Of a stretch of 64,000 nucleotides of DNA, positions 1-12,618 are shown in pieces (positions within the stretch are counted from its first letter, which is position 1; each line of letters begins with the position of its first letter). The stretch covers positions 56,043,949 to 56,107,948 of the forward strand of contig CP136065.1 in NCBI GenBank assembly GCA_032622095.1, read 5' to 3'. A model generated the notes under the pieces. It was not told the DNA's origin, ran no database searches, and worked only from the letters and a program-made list of their open reading frames with translations. The position numbers and the translations under genes are program-made. This stretch comes from Siphonodentalium dalli (Eukaryota; Mollusca; Scaphopoda; Gadilida; Siphonodentaliidae).

Positions 1-448
1 AATCCACTCAGTTCAAAAAATGTGTTCCATTTAATTCTAGTGGAACATGTGATGATTTCTAGTTTATTCAATCTTGAAATTTGCTGTTTTCCAACTTTTA
101 AATTTTCGGTAGAAAGAAGAGATACCTATTCTCTGAGTTCCTTCAGTCTTTTTACATCACATTCTTACAATTTGGTCCGAATAATATGGCTTCAACTTTT
201 AAATAAACAATTCATAAATCACTTATATAGTATATAATAATATACATGTTATTTACCTCTATCACCAGCTTGAATTAATATGCTTCTAATTATTAGCATT
301 AGTTCGCATAGTAGTATACACATGTACAAATAAATTGCATAAATCAATGTAAAGTATGCTGTTCAAAGGCTGAAACAATCCAGCTTTTCCCAAAATAAAT
401 GCATTTCCATTGATATTAGGGACCTACAATCACCTTATTTATTCTTTA
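1..448. other. AT-rich non-coding, no gene seen
   Basis: Only short frames without family resemblance were seen. No splice-flanked conserved segment was found. It may be intronic to the MICU-like gene if that gene's 5' exons lie left of the window. Confidence 0.5.
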
Positions 449-632
449 TTGGAAATGCCCTAAGTAATCGACTCCTTAACCACAGCATAATTATGGGTAA
501 CTTTTCAGGATTTAGTAGGAAATATGGCTAGTTGCATTGATGAATGGCAACAAGCCATATTTCCGACTAAATCCTGAAAAGTTACCCATAATTCTACTGT
601 GTTTAAGGAGTCGATTACTTAGAGCATTACTG
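449..632. mobile_element. Palindromic MITE, family A copy 1
   Basis: The two halves are near-perfect reverse complements (TAATCGACTCCTTAACCACA at one end, complement at the other). The ends are degenerate on the left and GCATTACTG on the right, followed by TA. It fits a non-autonomous Tc1/mariner-type element with a TA target; there is no coding capacity. Confidence 0.75.
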
Positions 633-1138
633 TAGCTTGGTTATGGTACTATTTTAAAGCAACATATAATCTTAAAATTAAGTCTCAAATTGCATGTTAT
701 TAACCTTTTCTATGCTAATTGGATTCTCCTAATTAGTCATAAAAGTATACATTGGATCCAGAGGGATGATTAGGAAATATGAGCAGACAATGGAAAGTGC
801 AGAAGGAATCCTATTCATTGGTGGGATATGTTGAGATAATGTTCTTGTCATTGTTGAATTTATTATCTGAACATTTCCTAAGGGATGACTACTCGTCAAT
901 GAGTATTTAGAAAAGAAAAGGTTAAAATAGGGATCATAATAGGTTCATGAATACACGAAACACTAATAATATATTAAAAAAACTTAGTGATATAAATTTA
1001 TTATTTGTTTTATATATTTAAGCAGCAGTGATTTGAACCCTCTTTATTTGTATCGTTTTATGGAAAAGCTGAGGAGGAACGCTCTTTATTGTTATATACT
1101 GCTGAGAACATTTTGATGTGTATAAAATATATATACAG
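633..1138. other. No feature recognised
   Basis: AT-rich sequence with no conserved frame or repeat termini that I could identify. Confidence 0.5.
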
Positions 1139-1561
1139 GCACGAGAATATGGTGCCGGACATTTGCAGAATGAGGTCCCCAGAGGGTGAATTTAGTGATG
1201 CTACCCACACAGCGGGTGAGCATGACTAAATTCACCCTCTGGGGATATCATTCTACTTTAGGCCTCATCTTTATTGTAAAATTAACGAGTTTTTAAGTTT
1301 CTTTAGAAAGTTTCTTTTTCATTTTTAGTTTTGTTTCTCAATATCCTCAAATTAGCAGACGACATAATCGAGGTGCCCAACGGGTGCACATCACAATATC
1401 CACCATCTGGGAATTTAAATCTGAGTCTATATCTCCCATAGCAGATGAGACCTAAGCAGAAGGTGAATTTAGTGATGCTAGCTTGCTGTGCAGGGTATCG
1501 TCACTAAATTCACCCTCTGGGGACCTCATACTGCAAATTTCCGGCACCATATTTTCAGGCC
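1139..1561. mobile_element. MITE, family C copy 1
   Basis: Terminal inverted repeats ATATGGTGCCGG / CCGGCACCATAT enclose two inner hairpins built from AATGAGGTCCCCAGAGGGTG and its complement. The same inner block recurs at about seven other places in the window, which makes this a dispersed family. No coding potential. Confidence 0.7.
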
Positions 1562-2232
1562 TCTTTGTATATGAGTTTATAATGAATTAATCTGTCTTTT
1601 GATCCTTGGAAAATGATGAAAGTTACTAGGCTCATATCAGTTTGAGATTTGAAAATTATATGTCGTTTTAAGGAATTTTCTTTGTAAGCTTTTAATGTAT
1701 CACTTGCAAGTTTCTTAGGTTAGGTGAGCTGTTGAGAATCTAACCTTCTTATATTGTATTCAGATTTGACCCCATTCCCTGATGTTATATCATTATCCTG
1801 TGCCTACTATAAAACATTGTGATATCAGATGATAAACGGTGTCATAGTGCCGGGCCTATCGCTGGAGGGGGGGGGGGGGGGGGGGGGGGGGGTTGGGGGT
1901 AATATGTATAGAGTGTCTCAGAAGACATTTCTCGATTAAAATCGCTATACATTTATCAAACTAATTACTATTAATGAAACTTCTTGTTTGCTCCTGGATA
2001 ACTTGTAGCACAGTTTATCACCTGATTCATTTTATAGTGTAAGCAGCATTGTGATGTCACCCAAAATGTAGAGAAACCCAAGCTTTTAAATATGACAACT
2101 AACATTTCAACACTCATAAAAAAAGGTTCTTCAAGGATAGTGACTTGTTAATCATTAATTTCTTTTCTCTGCAGGGTGAGAGGAGCTTATTGTATTAATC
2201 TGAAGGGATTTTCACATGCAATGCGATGATAT
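1562..2232. repeat. Non-coding stretch with a ~26-bp poly-G run
   Basis: A homopolymer G run occupies about 1867-1892. The rest is AT-rich with no gene seen. Confidence 0.7.
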
Positions 2233-2236
2233 TTAA

Positions 2237-2465
2237 CCCTTTGAGTGCCAGGGGCCGATCTCATCGGCCCTAAACCTACAAAATAAGTCTGTTAAAGAAT
2301 ATAAGAATAAATTATTAAAATTGTCAAAAAAAAAAAAAAAAAATGTTAGGCCAATGCATTCTCTTATATATGAGAGGCGACCTATGGTCAACTCGCATAT
2401 ATAAGAGAATGCATTGGCACAGGGTATATGGGTTGATACAAAAATCGGACCTGGCACTCAAAGGG
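2237..2465. mobile_element. TTAA-flanked hairpin element, family B copy 1
   Basis: TTAA (2233-2236 and 2466-2469) flanks inverted termini CCCTTTGAGTGCCAG. Inside is a ~70-bp hairpin with arms TATATAAGAGAATGCATTGG. An A-tract lies next to it. TTAA duplication and CCC/GGG ends fit a piggyBac-type MITE. Confidence 0.8.
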
Positions 2466-2469
2466 TTAA

Positions 2470-3414
2470 GTCTCTTTGAAAAGCCGACGAATATCCTAAC
2501 GGATGTTCATCTCTAGCAGTGTCCATTATATTTCATTTCTACAATGACACAGCATTCCCAACATGATAATAAACCGTTTCCAAATATGGAGTGCATTCCT
2601 TGCATAGTAAATGTTTGTGAGAATCGTTGTATTTAGAAATAGTTATAAATACAACAAGATGCGAAAGAATAATCAGTCATGAATATCATTGACTGATAAA
2701 AACTCGAAGATGATGTCTCCTATATTGCGATGAGTAAAATGAATTATGGATATACGTCTGTATTCAGTTTTCCAACAATAGTTGAGTTTGACAATGCATG
2801 GGGAATATTGTCAACGCGTCATTGACCTCAGATCTGTGAAGTGATCTGTTATGCCATAAACCAATGAAATCGCACGTAGTCTGTGTCACTCTCCAATGAA
2901 ATGGAGGAAATCCCTTCCAAACAGAACCTAATTTTAATAGAGAGTTCTAGAGATGTACATCCGATATAGGATTTTCGTTAGCTTTTCAAAGAGACTGTGG
3001 GATGATAAGCCCCAAAACCCTAATTTCATTGACAAAGTGCAGGCTCATTTAGAAATCTCTTTGAACAGTTTTGTCTGGCATCTTGGTTTGCCAGCACCCA
3101 AGGTGTAACCTCTTGTGAACACCATGTTTCTTTGAAAATCAGCTTGTGATATCGGTTTTTCAGCACCATTTTAAAACTTTGCAGCATATGAGAGCCCAAT
3201 AGATATCACAAGTTGGATTTAGTCAAAGGAATCTTTAATATATTAAACTCTTCAAATATCAAAACTGAAAGGTACCAGGCTTTCTCAGCAGAGGTGTGCA
3301 ATCTCCACTCTTACCCTGCTATGTGTGTTTTTATGGAATATCTGGGATAATTCCCAAAAGAAAAACAAATGAATTAAAAATTTCATCATGGATGGGTCGA
3401 ATTTTAGGGAGACT
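2470..3414. other. No feature recognised
   Basis: No conserved frame or element ends seen. Confidence 0.45.
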
Positions 3415-3935
3415 GTTGCTAATTATGAAATGGTCAATTCACTCTTTCTTTTTGTGTACCCAGGATCTCCCTCAACATTGGTTTTGGGTTCCCAGGATCA
3501 CCAAAACATTGATTTAGAGTACCCTGGTTCTACAAATAACACCCAATTAACATGCAACATCTATCAAAGAGAATTAACAAGATGGCTGCAACTTCAGAAT
3601 ATTATTTCTTTTCAATTACGGATTCTTTGTGAAAAATTTAATAAAATTGGCTTAAATTGTGTGTTTTTTTCGTTTAGTCAAACTTATTATGGATCAGAAA
3701 TGTCAATTTGTTGTAACTGAATCAAACCTGATGACCTATCTAAGACTTAGATGTCCCATTATATTAGGCCAGATTTTGAGATCCTGGGTACCCTGATCGC
3801 TGTTTCTGAAATCATGGGGGGTACCCCAGTCAATGTTGCAGATATGCTGGGTACGATAATCAATATAATATTTGGAGATCCTGGGTATCAAAAATTAACA
3901 GAAACATGCAAAATTGACCATAATTCAGCTAATGA
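3415..3935. repeat. Imperfect inverted repeat with CCCAGGATC motifs
   Basis: Left-arm blocks ATGGTCAATT and TACCCAGGATCTCC recur in reverse complement on the right (GGAGATCCTGGGTA near 3872, AATTGACCAT near 3915). Several extra CCCAGGATC/GATCCTGGG motifs lie between. This fits an old, diverged TIR element; short open frames inside resemble no family I know. Confidence 0.5.
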
Positions 3936-4847
3936 TGAACAATTTATTTTTCATTGAAGGACTTTTATCATCCATGCTGAACTGTAAAATGTCCTGTCTC
4001 TATGCCAGGCAAGACAGGAACTTCCAATGCACTCACACATATAACATACGTTAAAAATTCATTTCAGTTGGAAAATTTCTTCGTTCTTGCTCCAAATGAG
4101 AGAAAGTTTGTTCCAAGGCAACAGAAGTCCATTCAAAACGTAGCGGGAGTAGGTTTTTATCTCACAATGCTTTCATGTATATATCACATCTCCGCACTAA
4201 CCCACTTTGGGCCATCATTGAAAGATTTTGTGTTTCCCCTCGCCTGACCCATATTGTTTAAATTGTTAAAAATCATGTCAGAATGTTATTACTTAAAGAC
4301 ATATTATGGACTTGTTTGGGTGCGTGAAACTGATAAGTTAGTATTCAGGCACTATACCAACTGGAAGAATGTAACATTCTACTAACATCGCCGAAAATCG
4401 TAAACAAATCGACCATACCACTCCATAGAAAACATTGTCTGAACAATGCTCAATTGTAAATATTTACTTCTTGATTCAGGACGCAACTATCAAGGTAAAC
4501 TAACGAAAATGATTTCGCAATCGAGAGTCACTGCATTTAATTAATATTTAAGAATGACGTCATGTGTTGTCAATTTTTATGTCAATATAATATTTGTACA
4601 AATAACTACTTTGAGCAAGATTAATCTCCATTTCTATTTGATCAACCTACCGGAGTGTTTCAATCACTTTAATAATTCAATAACTTTCACTTCGTTTTTT
4701 TAAATTGGATTTTGTTTTTGGAATGTGTTTCCCATTATTAATAAATCGGTCATGGACAGGAATTAAGGTGAAGGTGTCACAGCAACATTCCTTTGATCCC
4801 AACAGTCAATATATAGCAACCAAAATATTGTTCTTGGCATGTGCATT
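3936..4847. other. No feature recognised
   Basis: AT-rich; no conserved coding segment or repeat boundary identified. Confidence 0.45.
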
Positions 4848-5325
4848 GATAGATCATGCCATGAATCTCCACTCTTGCTAAGGCCCATTAAAGATCATAT
4901 TCACCAGTACAAAACCTGGGAACTTTTTGATGTTATGGCCCCTTCTGACAGGGAACTTTATAACATTGAACAAAGCAGGGAATATATTTCTTTGTTTAAA
5001 TTTGTTCCTCGATAATCTACTTCAGAGTATAGGGTGGTTCCAGCTCGAAATTTCAATCTTTTTATGACTTTAGTGAGCTGATTTCACAAAAAACATTGAA
5101 TAAATTACCATGGAGAAATTCCATGATTGTAAGTGGCGCAAAGCAAAATCGCCCCCACAGTTCCTTAAATAATGTAATCTCGAGTTGGGACCGTATTATT
5201 TTTTCGACTTTATAAGGTTCCCTGTCAAAACTTCAAACAAAAAGTTCCCAGGTTTTGAACTGGTGGAAAATTATGATCTCTATGGGCTTTAACCAGAGTA
5301 AAGATTCATGGCATGATCTAGTGCA
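4848..5325. mobile_element. TIR element, family D copy 1
   Basis: Ends are AGATCATGCCATGAATCT and its near reverse complement (AGATTCATGGCATGATCT). Inner matching blocks are CACCAGTACAAAACCTGGGA versus TCCCAGGTTTTGAACTGGTG. A shorter relative lies at 63490-63630. No coding capacity. Confidence 0.7.
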
Positions 5326-6809
5326 TTGAATACTTCCCAACACAGACCCTTGGAATTACTGTTTGTTAAATAAAAGTTTTATTTAAATCAAGTTTTATTC
5401 AATAAACAGTGATACTTAGGGACTGTGCTTTTAAATTTTGACACCATCTGAATCAAAAGTGTCTTGGTCGAGCGCAGTTCACGATTGGAACTACTTGAGC
5501 TGAACGCACTAATTCAGACTTGTTCTTCTATGCTAATTCTGCCGATAAGCAGCATATTTTATTTCCACAAATAATTTGTTCTTCAACCATCCTTGATTAT
5601 TTTCATTGTGCAACATAAAGTTGCAACATGCGTTGGAGTCTTTTAATCAATTCAGTCTATTTTAAGTGGCTTTTGTTACTTCCCCACTTGTCATGTGCTC
5701 AATTTCCATGCCTGTGCAGGTTTATATGAAAATGCAGAATACGAAAATCAAAGAATATGTAATTTTTCTTGATAAATTAGACAAATAAAAATATTTTCGA
5801 ATTTTGAGTCAGTGCCAAAAAAAAATGGGACGGTAAGGCGAGAGGAAACAAACAATCCTTTAATAATGGCCTTGTTATCAATGTTGGTGGCAATCTAACC
5901 ACAAGGCATGGTGTTTATCTCTACAAATCATAAAGCTTGGGAGGTTAAAGAGCTTTGGCTGCACCTAGGTATATCACAGTTTTATACATTTCATATGTGG
6001 GATAGAGTTTTTATAAGCATTTAGGCTATCAGCTCTCTTCCAATATATCGGCATCAATCTGATTCAATCACCAATATATCACATCAATCACCAGCATCAA
6101 TCACCGCTATGTGGTTTGTAACTGCCGAATGCATGGGTTTGTGATGAGTGATTGTGATTTCCAGTCTGTGGACAAATTGAAAACAGGGATGAATGTGTAA
6201 GTCTTCAAGTAAAGGGTGCAGCCCTTGTGTTTAAAGGTGCAATATATTGTGTCTTATAAACCATGCCTTTATAAATATAATATAAAGACACTCATATGAC
6301 AAATTTTCCCATCCCAAATAACATCTGGAGAGTCGATTGTATTAAACTGGTCATCTTTCTGAAGTGTAGGTGTTGTTGGATTTCTAATGGGGATAAATCA
6401 TAAAGTTCAAATTTTATGAGAAATCTCTTTTTTGAAGAAAATTAATTTTAAAACTAATTTAAATAAAGCAATATCAAATTGAACCATTACAAAAGTCACA
6501 CAGATAGAAGCTATTGTGAACTATGAACAACATGTAGTAACACTCATCGGTTTATTAAATTTTTTGAGTTGTTCGGTATACTATAATTCTTTTCAGCTTT
6601 TAGTCTTTATTTTAGTCTTTATGACTCATCAATTCATCACATGGTTTTGACATATTCTCTCTCTTTCACTAAATTGGTGACTGGTTTTAGTTATTCTTAA
6701 TTTGGTTGTTGGGTACATATGCTATGTTAGATTGCCATTGAACTCGGATAACAAATCAAATTCTGTTGCTTGCCATCTAGAACTGACATGGCTGCCTGGT
6801 AGTCTGCTC
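5326..6809. other. No feature recognised
   Basis: AT-rich sequence with short local repeats (AATATATC/ATCACCA around 6045-6110) but no gene or element ends identified. Confidence 0.45.
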
Positions 6810-6977
6810 CAAGGCTTGAAATAGTGTGCCTGTCTCATTCTGCTTACACCTCAGCAGAATGAGGTTCCCAGAGGGTGAATTTGGTGATGCTAGCCCGCTA
6901 TGCGGGGTAGCATCACTAAATTCACCCTCTGGGAACCTCATTCTGCAAATGACAGACACACTATTTCAAGGCTTGGT
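6810..6977. mobile_element. MITE, family C copy 2
   Basis: Inverted termini AAGGCTTGAAATAGTGTG / CACACTATTTCAAGGCTT enclose a near-perfect hairpin of AATGAGGTTCCCAGAGGGTG. This is the clearest compact member of family C. Confidence 0.8.
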
Positions 6978-7804
6978 CTGCTCCTTATAGAATGACCAGA
7001 TATGACTATGCTAAACTGCTTGTTACTAGTACATACAATGTTCTTCCATGCTGAATGTGCTGATTTTGTAGATAGTCTTGTGGGCATCATTATGCTTGAA
7101 CCTATGGTCAGTACCGCTGACCTACATGTATCCTATGAGAATGTCAATTAATATTGGTTTATTTCAGATTAAATTGGATTTTATACAACAGAAAAGAATT
7201 CATAAATTATTATGTTTTAGACACATCAAAAATGTTAATTTCCAACAGATATTTACATGTATTAAATCTCTTCATTATTACTCTTAATGTTTCCAGTACG
7301 AAGTGTGGGTGGCAAAATAAATCTAAACTTTACAGTCTACTTTCTAATTTTTGCTGTTTTAATATGTTATATAAAGTCATGTACGGTAAGATTCGTGTTG
7401 AGTTAGACGAAGAGGTCATGAGTTCAAACCCTGACATGGGTGAAAAATGGGCCAGATTTTCAAGCTTGATATAAGATCGAGGGACATCATAATGTTCCAT
7501 TTCGATCTTAACATGGCCGTTTCGATAAGATATTATAATTTGTTTACACACATATGAAGCAATGAACACACCGTATCGAGCCAGTGCCGCATATATTCTG
7601 ATATGTCTATATAGAAGTAGCATGTAATATGGTGGTGTGGGTAATGTTTTGCAGTGGCTTGATGTGGTCAATATTGTTCTGAAACATGACAAATGAAATT
7701 ATGAATGGAAATTTAGTTGAAATCAATAAACATTCCCTCCAAAATCAAGGCAATGATATTATTTCAATAATGTTATGATAGTGTGTCAAATTAGACCCTG
7801 ACTA
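6978..7804. other. No gene; weak tRNA-like B-box
   Basis: GAGTTCAAACCCTG near 7418 resembles a pol III B box within a stretch that could be a tRNA-derived SINE, but I could not place a convincing A box or tail. Otherwise no feature seen. Confidence 0.3.
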
Positions 7805-7808
7805 TTAA

Positions 7809-8207
7809 CCTCTTTGCTGCCATGACGTCCATAACTATTGCGGATGTAAAAGTGCATGTTGTGTGCTACAGTAATATGCTCTAAATAATCGACTCCTTAA
7901 CCACATCAGAATTATGGGTATTTTTTCAGGATTTAGACGGAAATTTGGCTTGTTGCCATTCACCGGAAAGCTCTCACTGAGCTTAACTTCAGCATTCTAG
8001 CAGTAGGACATTATTCTGAGAAATTGGTGCATAGGAATAACTGTATTTCGAGGTGTCAAACAGTGTATGATGTTAACAATAATAGCCTTTCAACTGAGTC
8101 AGTTTTATGGTTCTTGTGATATTCCCGTCATAATTTTCCACTAGAAAATGGCAATAACATCAACAGCCCAGCACACGATGTCATAACGTCATTTAGCAGC
8201 GAAGAGG
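7809..8207. mobile_element. TTAA-flanked element with nested half-MITE
   Basis: TTAA at 7805-7808 and 8208-8211 flanks inverted ends CCTCTTTGCTGCCATGACGT / ACGTCATTTAGCAGCGAAGA. A left-half copy of family A (7869-7980) is inserted inside, starting at a TA. A diverged relative of the right end lies at about 18545-18615. Confidence 0.7.
7869..7980. mobile_element. Palindromic MITE family A, single arm
   Basis: Starts CAGTAAT after TA and carries the arm through TTGCCATTCACCGGAAAGCT, but the complementary second arm is absent. It is a truncated or arm-deleted copy. Confidence 0.7.
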
Positions 8208-8211
8208 TTAA

Positions 8212-9311
8212 AGGTTCTCTAGGTATTTGCCAGTTGAATTAAAATACAGACTATTAAATAAGCTACTCATTCTATAGTCTGAAACATTTTAGAGGATTTA
8301 TTCGGTCTAGAAACTATCAAACGCAATAGGAAAGCCCTTCCTGTTGTGATTACAAAGTCCCATTCCGATCGGATAATAAATAAACCGAAAAATTTATAAA
8401 TAATACCACCACGGATATTCAGAGATTTCCGTGACTAAACTACGGATGGCGTAGTAGTGGGCGAGAAAATTAAAAAGACAGATTCGGAGCCGGAGTTTGT
8501 TATGCCGACTACGATTACTAATTGTAGTCAGCCGATACTAAAATGCGAAATTGGTTTGTTCACGTGGGGTGTATATATAGATTACATTGCTATATGAGGA
8601 GTTATTTCAGTAAATCAAGATAGCGTGGTTCACTTTGGAAGTCATTATCATATAGAAGACCATATATTTATACCAATAAAGTAATTAGTAGCGCTAATGA
8701 TAGTCGTTTTTGCAGCCATTAATAACATGCCATGGCTTGTTTGATTTGTTTAATCGATGTTACTTTAGTGCTAAATTTGATAGTCACTCAGCGACTATTC
8801 ATCAGTGTCAACCGACGAAATTGTTTGCACTATAAAATGAGACCCAATGTAAGTGGTAATGGCAGCAGACGATCGCATCAACTTTGTTATAAGAAGCTCC
8901 CAAACGTTATAAAAACACTGGGCAGAATAATGTTAACTATATATCAGGTGTTTCATTTGTTGTTCTTTGTAAGTTATTTCCAAATTCTCAATCATTCATA
9001 TATTCGAATGCCACCATGCCACATACAGATACCAAGCCTTGAAATAGTGTGTCTGTCATTTGCAGAATGAGGTCCCCAGACTTGAAAACTTCCTCTCTTG
9101 AAAGTCAATATCTGCCATCAAAACGTAAAATGAAACGAAAAAAAAAAAACGAACAACAAACAAAAACTGAAAAACAATGCCCGTCTGGCCTTCAATTTAG
9201 AAGAAAAAATTGCTGTAATGCCAAATTGCCTAATTAATAATTCGACAGTCTGTTGTGTAATCAAATTAATTCTTTTGTTTACACACTATCTGATCGTATC
9301 TTGACTGGAAG
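8212..9311. other. No gene; fragment of family C near 9033-9087
   Basis: A short piece of a family C end (TTGAAATAGTGTGTCTGTCA then AATGAGGTCCCCAGA) is broken off at about 9080. A 112-codon open frame at 8732-9070 shows no recognisable domain and overlaps this fragment, so I do not call it a gene. Confidence 0.5.
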
Positions 9312-9550
9312 GATTTTAGCAAGCAGGCTGGCTTCGTGTGAAGAAACAGAGAGGAACAATATTATGACGAATATAAGCCATCATGATACATGATTTTAGC
9401 AAGCAGTCTGGCTTCGTGTGAAGAAACAGAGAGGAACAATATTATGACGAATATAAGCCATCATGATACATGATTTTAGCAAGCAGTCTGGCTTCGTGTG
9501 AAGAAACAGAGAGGAACAATATTATGACGAATATAATTAAGCCATCATGA
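9312..9550. repeat. Three-copy 80-bp tandem repeat
   Basis: The unit begins GATTTTAGCAAGCAG at 9312, 9392 and 9472 (period 80) and contains GAAGAAACAGAGAGGAACAA. The copies are almost identical, implying recent duplication. No coding role seen. Confidence 0.9.
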
Positions 9551-10791
9551 TACATGTACTAGTATATTAACCGACACCTTTTTAATCACACCCCATTTTT
9601 GTTTAATTTGACTCCTTTTGCGCACAACGGTATGACTATTTCAGTGGTATAAATTAGCTTCCGAAATTTGTACCATACAATGAAGAAGAAGCTAGAAGGC
9701 CCAACTTGTATTCTTTCAGAAACAGTTAAATTTCGTTTCTCACTATATTCCGCTCATTGCATTTCTGCATAAATTAATCTCATTTCTCTCCACTTTTATT
9801 GCTTCAAAGTACACTTTAGCCATCATTATTTGTTATATAATCTAACATTCTAGCAAATCCAGTTCATAATAAGCACATTTAATTATCACTATTCATCGTA
9901 TTAAGGTATTTATTCGGAGATTGCCAAATTTCATATGTAATTTATCAACTATTTACGTGATTGGCGGAATTATTTCAAGCTCGGCCCACCGGTAAGCAAA
10001 TCGGGTAAACTTACCGCGTCGATCATGCAGCTGATCCGTCATGAGACCATGTTGTAATCATGTGATCGCACTAATCATCATGTGACTTACCTGAGTAAAA
10101 TCTTCAGATACTTCCGCGATTTTTTAAAATTTCATAATAATAAAAATATCTGCTCGATTTTGAATTGGATCTGTTAGACATATATTTTTAGTATTATAAC
10201 GATAACAAAATTATGTTTTTGACAAAATAATTCCTTTAACAATCTTCCCATTACATGCGCTATAAATATCTTTCCCAAGTAATCCTCACAGTATGACGTA
10301 ACCGCACACATTTCACATTTAAAAATAGTTTTACGATTGATAGATATCTGCTTTCGGTTTTGTTTTCGCGAAAAACTGTTGAAATTCTTAGAAATACTTA
10401 ATTCTTATCCCCTTGCTAGGTATTATTGGTAAATTCTTGACTCTTCATAGACGCTATTTATTGTTTAATTAGTTGTTGTAATCTCTAAATTTATAAATGA
10501 TGCGTGAAATTAGTAATGTCACAAAAAACTTTATTAGGCTATTTTTGAGCTTTGTGGCAAGGTTTACTGGAATCGCAGTCGCTGCATAGGAATTTTGAAA
10601 ACTTATGATTGGCTTCATCTCTTTACCGTGGAATGGTGTGACTGGCTGACACTGACATAATTCTTCTTGGAAGTAGTGGGATTACCTGCTATTTTTTCAG
10701 AATATAGAATGTGCAGCTTATTCAATAGTCTGTATTTTAATTGGACTGGGCATCTTCTAGGTACAAGAGTGACAAGAGGACTTCCATTTTC
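9551..10791. other. No feature recognised
   Basis: AT-rich; no conserved exon-like segment found. Confidence 0.45.
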
Positions 10792-10795
10792 TTAA

Positions 10796-11222
10796 CCCTT
10801 CTATGACTCACAGTAATGCCCTAATTAATCGACATCTTAACCACAGCAGAATTATGGGTAACTTTTCAGGATTTAGTCGGAAATATGGATTGTTGCCATT
10901 CATCGGAGCTCAGGCAACAAGTCATATTTCCGACTAAATCCTGAAAAGTTACCCATAATTCTGCTGTGGTTAAGAAGTCGATTAATTAGGGCATTACTGT
11001 ATAGCATCCTGAAATTTTGCTAAAACTGCCAATGCATTCTCACATATATAAGCATCATATATATAAGAGAATGCATTGGCCTAATAATATTTACCTTGAC
11101 CTTATAAGCCAGTGCATTTTCTAATATATTCAAGGTTCCCTATAGGAGACTCGCATATATAAGAAAATGCACTGACACAGGATCTTTAATGCTGCACCAG
11201 CACAGCTCCCGTCATGAAAGGG
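10796..11222. mobile_element. TTAA-flanked hairpin element (family B) with nested family A MITE
   Basis: TTAA at 10792-10795 and 11223-11226; termini CCCTTCTATGACT / GTCATGAAAGGG. Two hairpins of the ATTCTCTTATATAT type lie inside. A complete family A palindrome (10811-10999) interrupts the left end, so A inserted after B. Confidence 0.8.
10811..10999. mobile_element. Palindromic MITE family A, nested copy
   Basis: Runs from CAGTAATGCCC to GGGCATTACTG, near-perfect palindrome. Its flanks match the continuous sequence of the copy at 20119-20342 (TATGACTGGAGCCTCCTG), which confirms nesting. Confidence 0.85.
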
Positions 11223-11226
11223 TTAA

Positions 11227-11855
11227 CCTTTTTTCCAGGATATTTGATACTAGTTTTACAGGGCATTGTAGTAGTATCTGTTTAGCACCTTGTGTCTAGC
11301 TATATACCCTTGTCTCTGTGTCTCTAACATAGTTGCAGACTGTTTGAATCTTTGTGAATCTTTATAGTAATGGTTTGTGGATGTAGGTGGTTGGTATATA
11401 GACCTCATGTGATGAACTTATTGTATATTAGCACTGTAGAATGTGTATCGTTGATGTGGATTTTGTAAGTACCTGATATTTAGTGTGCGTTTGTATGTCT
11501 GAATATTTATGATAATTTTATTTCTTTTCAGATTTAGAACCTTGATAAATTTCACAAAATCATTGTGACAGCGTACATTATCCAAGATTGGTTGATACGG
11601 TTGCTGGCAAAAGTTCTGTCTTGTGCCTCTCATATTGAACACTTTATGAAAAAATAGCAGATGGGAACTTACTTTTTTAGGTGTTTATTTTTTATAACTT
11701 GTTTTTTGAGACAACTCTTGATACTCATCAGCTAATTTATTGAATCTAGAAGAACATGAATTGACAATTTAATTCTGATGACATGCAAACCCTTATAATC
11801 AGGGGCACTAGAGCATGAGGTCAAGGGGGGTGCAGCAACTGCTCCTCCAGTCCTC

Positions 11856-11886
<31 letters not shown>

Positions 11887-12614
11887 CAGCACATGGGTAC
11901 ACAAAGTTCATTCTTCATTACATTGCAAGAAAGACATCATACATGAGTTAAATGGCATTGTTATATTATTATATTAAGAGAAAATTATACCTATTATATT
12001 AGCATAATTTGAGCTTATAGTCCTTGACAGAGCGTTAAAATATAATATGATTACCAAATTACGGCCTTTTTGACATTTATGCACATACTGTGCCCCCTTG
12101 CCCTTGGTTCCTTCCCGACGCTCCTGCTTATAAGTTTTCACCAACACTTTATCACCCTAAGTGTTGAAATTCTTTTATTTATTCTTACACTTTATTCAAT
12201 CTAAGAAGGGTAACTCTATTTGCACGCATCTCTTAGAGAATACATGTGCTCAGTTGACCAATTAATATTAAAAGTTTCTTTTCCTGTTTTTATCTTTCAT
12301 TTTTGTTTCTTTTTGTCTATTTTTTATTTATTTATTTATTTATTTATTGTGTTTGTTGACTTAATTTTATAAATCTTTTTAAATCATTATATGAACCATG
12401 TTTAAGGTTGCAGAGTCCCTATTACCACATATAGACATTGTTGTGGTCACGTCATATTTCACATATCTTAAACATTTGATCTTTTATAGTTGTATTAATC
12501 TTAATTTTCAGCTCAAGTTATATCGATTCAATACTTTAAATATTTAGCAATGAAATCTTTTTCAATATTAAAACAGTATCACAACATGTCTCGATCTGTG
12601 AGAAGAAGTATTTG
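11227..12614. repeat. Non-coding; poly-G tract and TTTA microsatellite
   Basis: A ~26-bp poly-G run lies at about 11861-11886 and a (TTTA)n run near 12325-12350. No gene seen. Confidence 0.6.
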
Positions 12615-12618
12615 TTAA

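Noticed and set aside
2175-2225. Exon after a ctgcag acceptor
   Set aside because: All frames stop within a few codons or show no similarity to MICU sequence.
7385-7470. tRNA or SINE call on the B-box-like GAGTTCAAACCC
   Set aside because: No A box, cloverleaf or tail could be drawn with confidence.
8732-9070. 112-residue frame as a gene
   Set aside because: It runs into a MITE fragment and has no family resemblance.
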